Shown piece by piece: positions 62,842 through 64,000 of a stretch of DNA of 64,000 nucleotides. The stretch spans positions 124,001 to 188,000 of the forward strand of contig NZ_JACSUD010000002.1 of NCBI RefSeq assembly GCF_014385435.1, in the 5' to 3' direction. The DNA comes from Alloprevotella sp. Lung230 (GTDB taxonomy: Bacteria; Bacteroidota; Bacteroidia; Bacteroidales; Bacteroidaceae). The position numbers and the translations under genes were made by a program. Numbering within the stretch: position 1 is the stretch's first letter; each line of letters opens with the position of its first letter. The notes under the pieces are model-generated. The model was not told where the DNA came from, did not search any database, and saw only the letters and a list, made by a program, of their open reading frames with translations.

Positions 62842-63849
62842 TCAGCGCATCAAGCTTTTATTGCCAATTTTCACCAGCGCCACGCCCACCACAATCCAGA
62901 AGATTTCGCGGATGCGGGTGAAGAACGAAACATAGATGCCCAACGCGCCACTCGTGCCGGCAAAGAGGATGGGCACAATGACCGCCAGACTGCCCTCGCG
63001 TGCCCCAATCTGCATGGGCAGGAAGAAGAGGAGGTTGCCCATCAGCGAGGAAAAGCCCAGGATGATGAGGGCATCGACGAAGGAGACGCCGGGCATTCCG
63101 AAGGCCAGGAGGATGAAGAAAAATTCAAAGGAGTTGAGGAAGCGTCCCACGTATTCGAGGGCGAGTGAGCCCCAAAGTTGCTGCGGATGCTCGTAGAGGA
63201 AACGGATGTTGGCATCGGTGGTGTCGAAGGCGGTGCGGTTGCGTTCGTAGAAGCGGCGGGCAGGACGACGCAGGAAGGGGACGAAGAAGAGGATGCGGAA
63301 GAGGCGAGCGATGATGCCATTCTTGTAGCTGTAGCTGAAGAAGAGGATGGCGGCCACAAACACCACGAGATAACCCCCAAAGAGGCTCCAAAGCCAAGGC
63401 GTCATCTTGTCAAACTGCGAGCAGACGAAGGCGATGAGCGCTGTGGTCCAAAGGAAGAAATGGCTGAACACGTGCATCATGGCATAGAGCGCCACTGAGG
63501 AGATGGCGCGCGGCATACCGATGTGCTTCGAGAGTTCCATCACGCGATAGGGTGCACCACCCGACCCGAAGGGTGTGGTGTAGGAGAAAGCAAAGCCCGA
63601 GATAGTGAGTTTCATGGCGTGGCGGAAAGAGAGGTGCTTGTCGTGGTCGGAGGTGTTGACGAGCATTTGGAAGGCGCGGGCGTTGAGCAGGTAGACAAAG
63701 AGCCACGTGCCCACCACCCCCGGCAGATAGCGCAACACACGGATGCGGTTTTGGCGGATGGTCTCCCAACCTTCGGGAAACTGCCAAATCATGATGCCGA
63801 TGGCGCAGATGCCGAACAGTAGGAAGAAGTTGCGATAGCGATTGGACAT
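62842..63849 (-). CDS. Lysylphosphatidylglycerol synthase-like TM / flippase-like protein
   Basis: 335 residues from ATG 63849 (MSNRYRNFFLLFGICAIG), about eight membrane segments. Family features (UPF0104): NARAFQMLVNT, ISGFAFSYTTPFGSGGAPYRVMELSKHIG in the middle, and FFLPMQIGAREGSL near the end. The MprF catalytic domain is absent, so it is likely a lipid flippase or transporter of unknown cargo. The frame extends 21 codons upstream to another Met with no merit. Confidence 0.85.
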   Translation of the reverse strand: MSNRYRNFFLLFGICAIGIMIWQFPEGWETIRQNRIRVLRYLPGVVGTWLFVYLLNARAFQMLVNTSDHDKHLSFRHAMKLTISGFAFSYTTPFGSGGAPYRVMELSKHIGMPRAISSVALYAMMHVFSHFFLWTTALIAFVCSQFDKMTPWLWSLFGGYLVVFVAAILFFSYSYKNGIIARLFRILFFVPFLRRPARRFYERNRTAFDTTDANIRFLYEHPQQLWGSLALEYVGRFLNSFEFFFILLAFGMPGVSFVDALIILGFSSLMGNLLFFLPMQIGAREGSLAVIVPILFAGTSGALGIYVSFFTRIREIFWIVVGVALVKIGNKSLMR

Positions 63850-64000
63850 GGGAAATAGAGTTGATGCAGGATGGAAAGAAAGGGGGCGGCTGTATCCACA
63901 ACGGTGCTCCATGGCGTGACATCACGGAGGGTCGTGGTGCGATTTCTCTCGGGAGTAGTGAGCGTCTCTTCGGGAAGGGACGTTCGTCCCATCGGGAAGA
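63850..64000. other. Non-coding or upstream region at window end
   Basis: 150 bp with no supported gene; it should hold the promoter of the flippase-like gene, but no TAnnTTTG box was found. The open frames here have no family resemblance. Confidence 0.3.

Overview
The window is a chromosomal segment of a Bacteroidales bacterium, most likely Porphyromonas or a close relative. The main reasons are the type IX secretion genes porU-porV followed directly by ispF (as in P. gingivalis), Bacteroidota promoters of the form TAnnTTTG, a long S16, a long-form IleRS, and lipoprotein and RND genes typical of the order. GC is high, apparently in the mid 50s percent by eye, which would suit one of the higher-GC Porphyromonas species. 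The species call is inference.

Layout. (1) 1-7.03 kb, + strand: end of an isochorismate synthase, a FAH-like hydrolase, porU, porV, ispF. (2) 7.4-11.9 kb, - strand: pepD, a beta-helix lipoprotein, dnaB. (3) 12.0-12.8 kb, +: a small membrane protein and an OmpH/Skp-like lipoprotein. (4) 13-18.2 kb, -: pdxJ, a DJ-1 protein, nrdA, nrdB. (5) 18.3-27 kb, +: nadK, an ABC exporter, a candidate small RNA, nagB, ftsE, lysC, lysA, hemW. (6) 27.3-34.3 kb, -: an RND efflux operon with lpxA as its last gene. (7) 34.6-36.7 kb, -: a small membrane protein and a DUF4301 protein. (8) 37.2-43.9 kb, -: a 2207-residue secreted repeat protein. (9) 44.5-49 kb, +: fabD, a GH13 enzyme, ispE, an EFR1-type ferredoxin. 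(10) 49-51.5 kb, -: tmRNA, tRNA-Arg and a LytS/LytTR two-component pair. (11) 52-61.8 kb, +: ribE, nth, ileS, a DksA-like protein, lspA, a DUF4296 lipoprotein, queA, a HAD hydrolase. (12) 62-63.8 kb, -: rpsP and a flippase-like membrane protein.

Most of this is housekeeping: the MEP pathway (ispE, ispF), dNTP synthesis (nrdAB), the lysine branch (lysC, lysA), envelope and protein export (porU, porV, lspA, lpxA, RND pump) and translation (ileS, rpsP, queA, ssrA). The unusual content is between genes. There is a family of about 200-bp MITE-like elements with TAAGTAGGTGTTC ends, one full copy lying between ribE and its only visible promoter and another against the stop codon of the giant surface gene. 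There are also several arrays of 21-22 bp palindromic units, of different sequence families but the same architecture. The giant surface gene has a run of about 14 G upstream of its promoter and an AT-rich central block, suggesting a phase-variable, mosaic surface protein.

CDS positions should be exact. Positions of short non-coding elements, especially near 36.7-37.2 kb, may be off by one or two bases.
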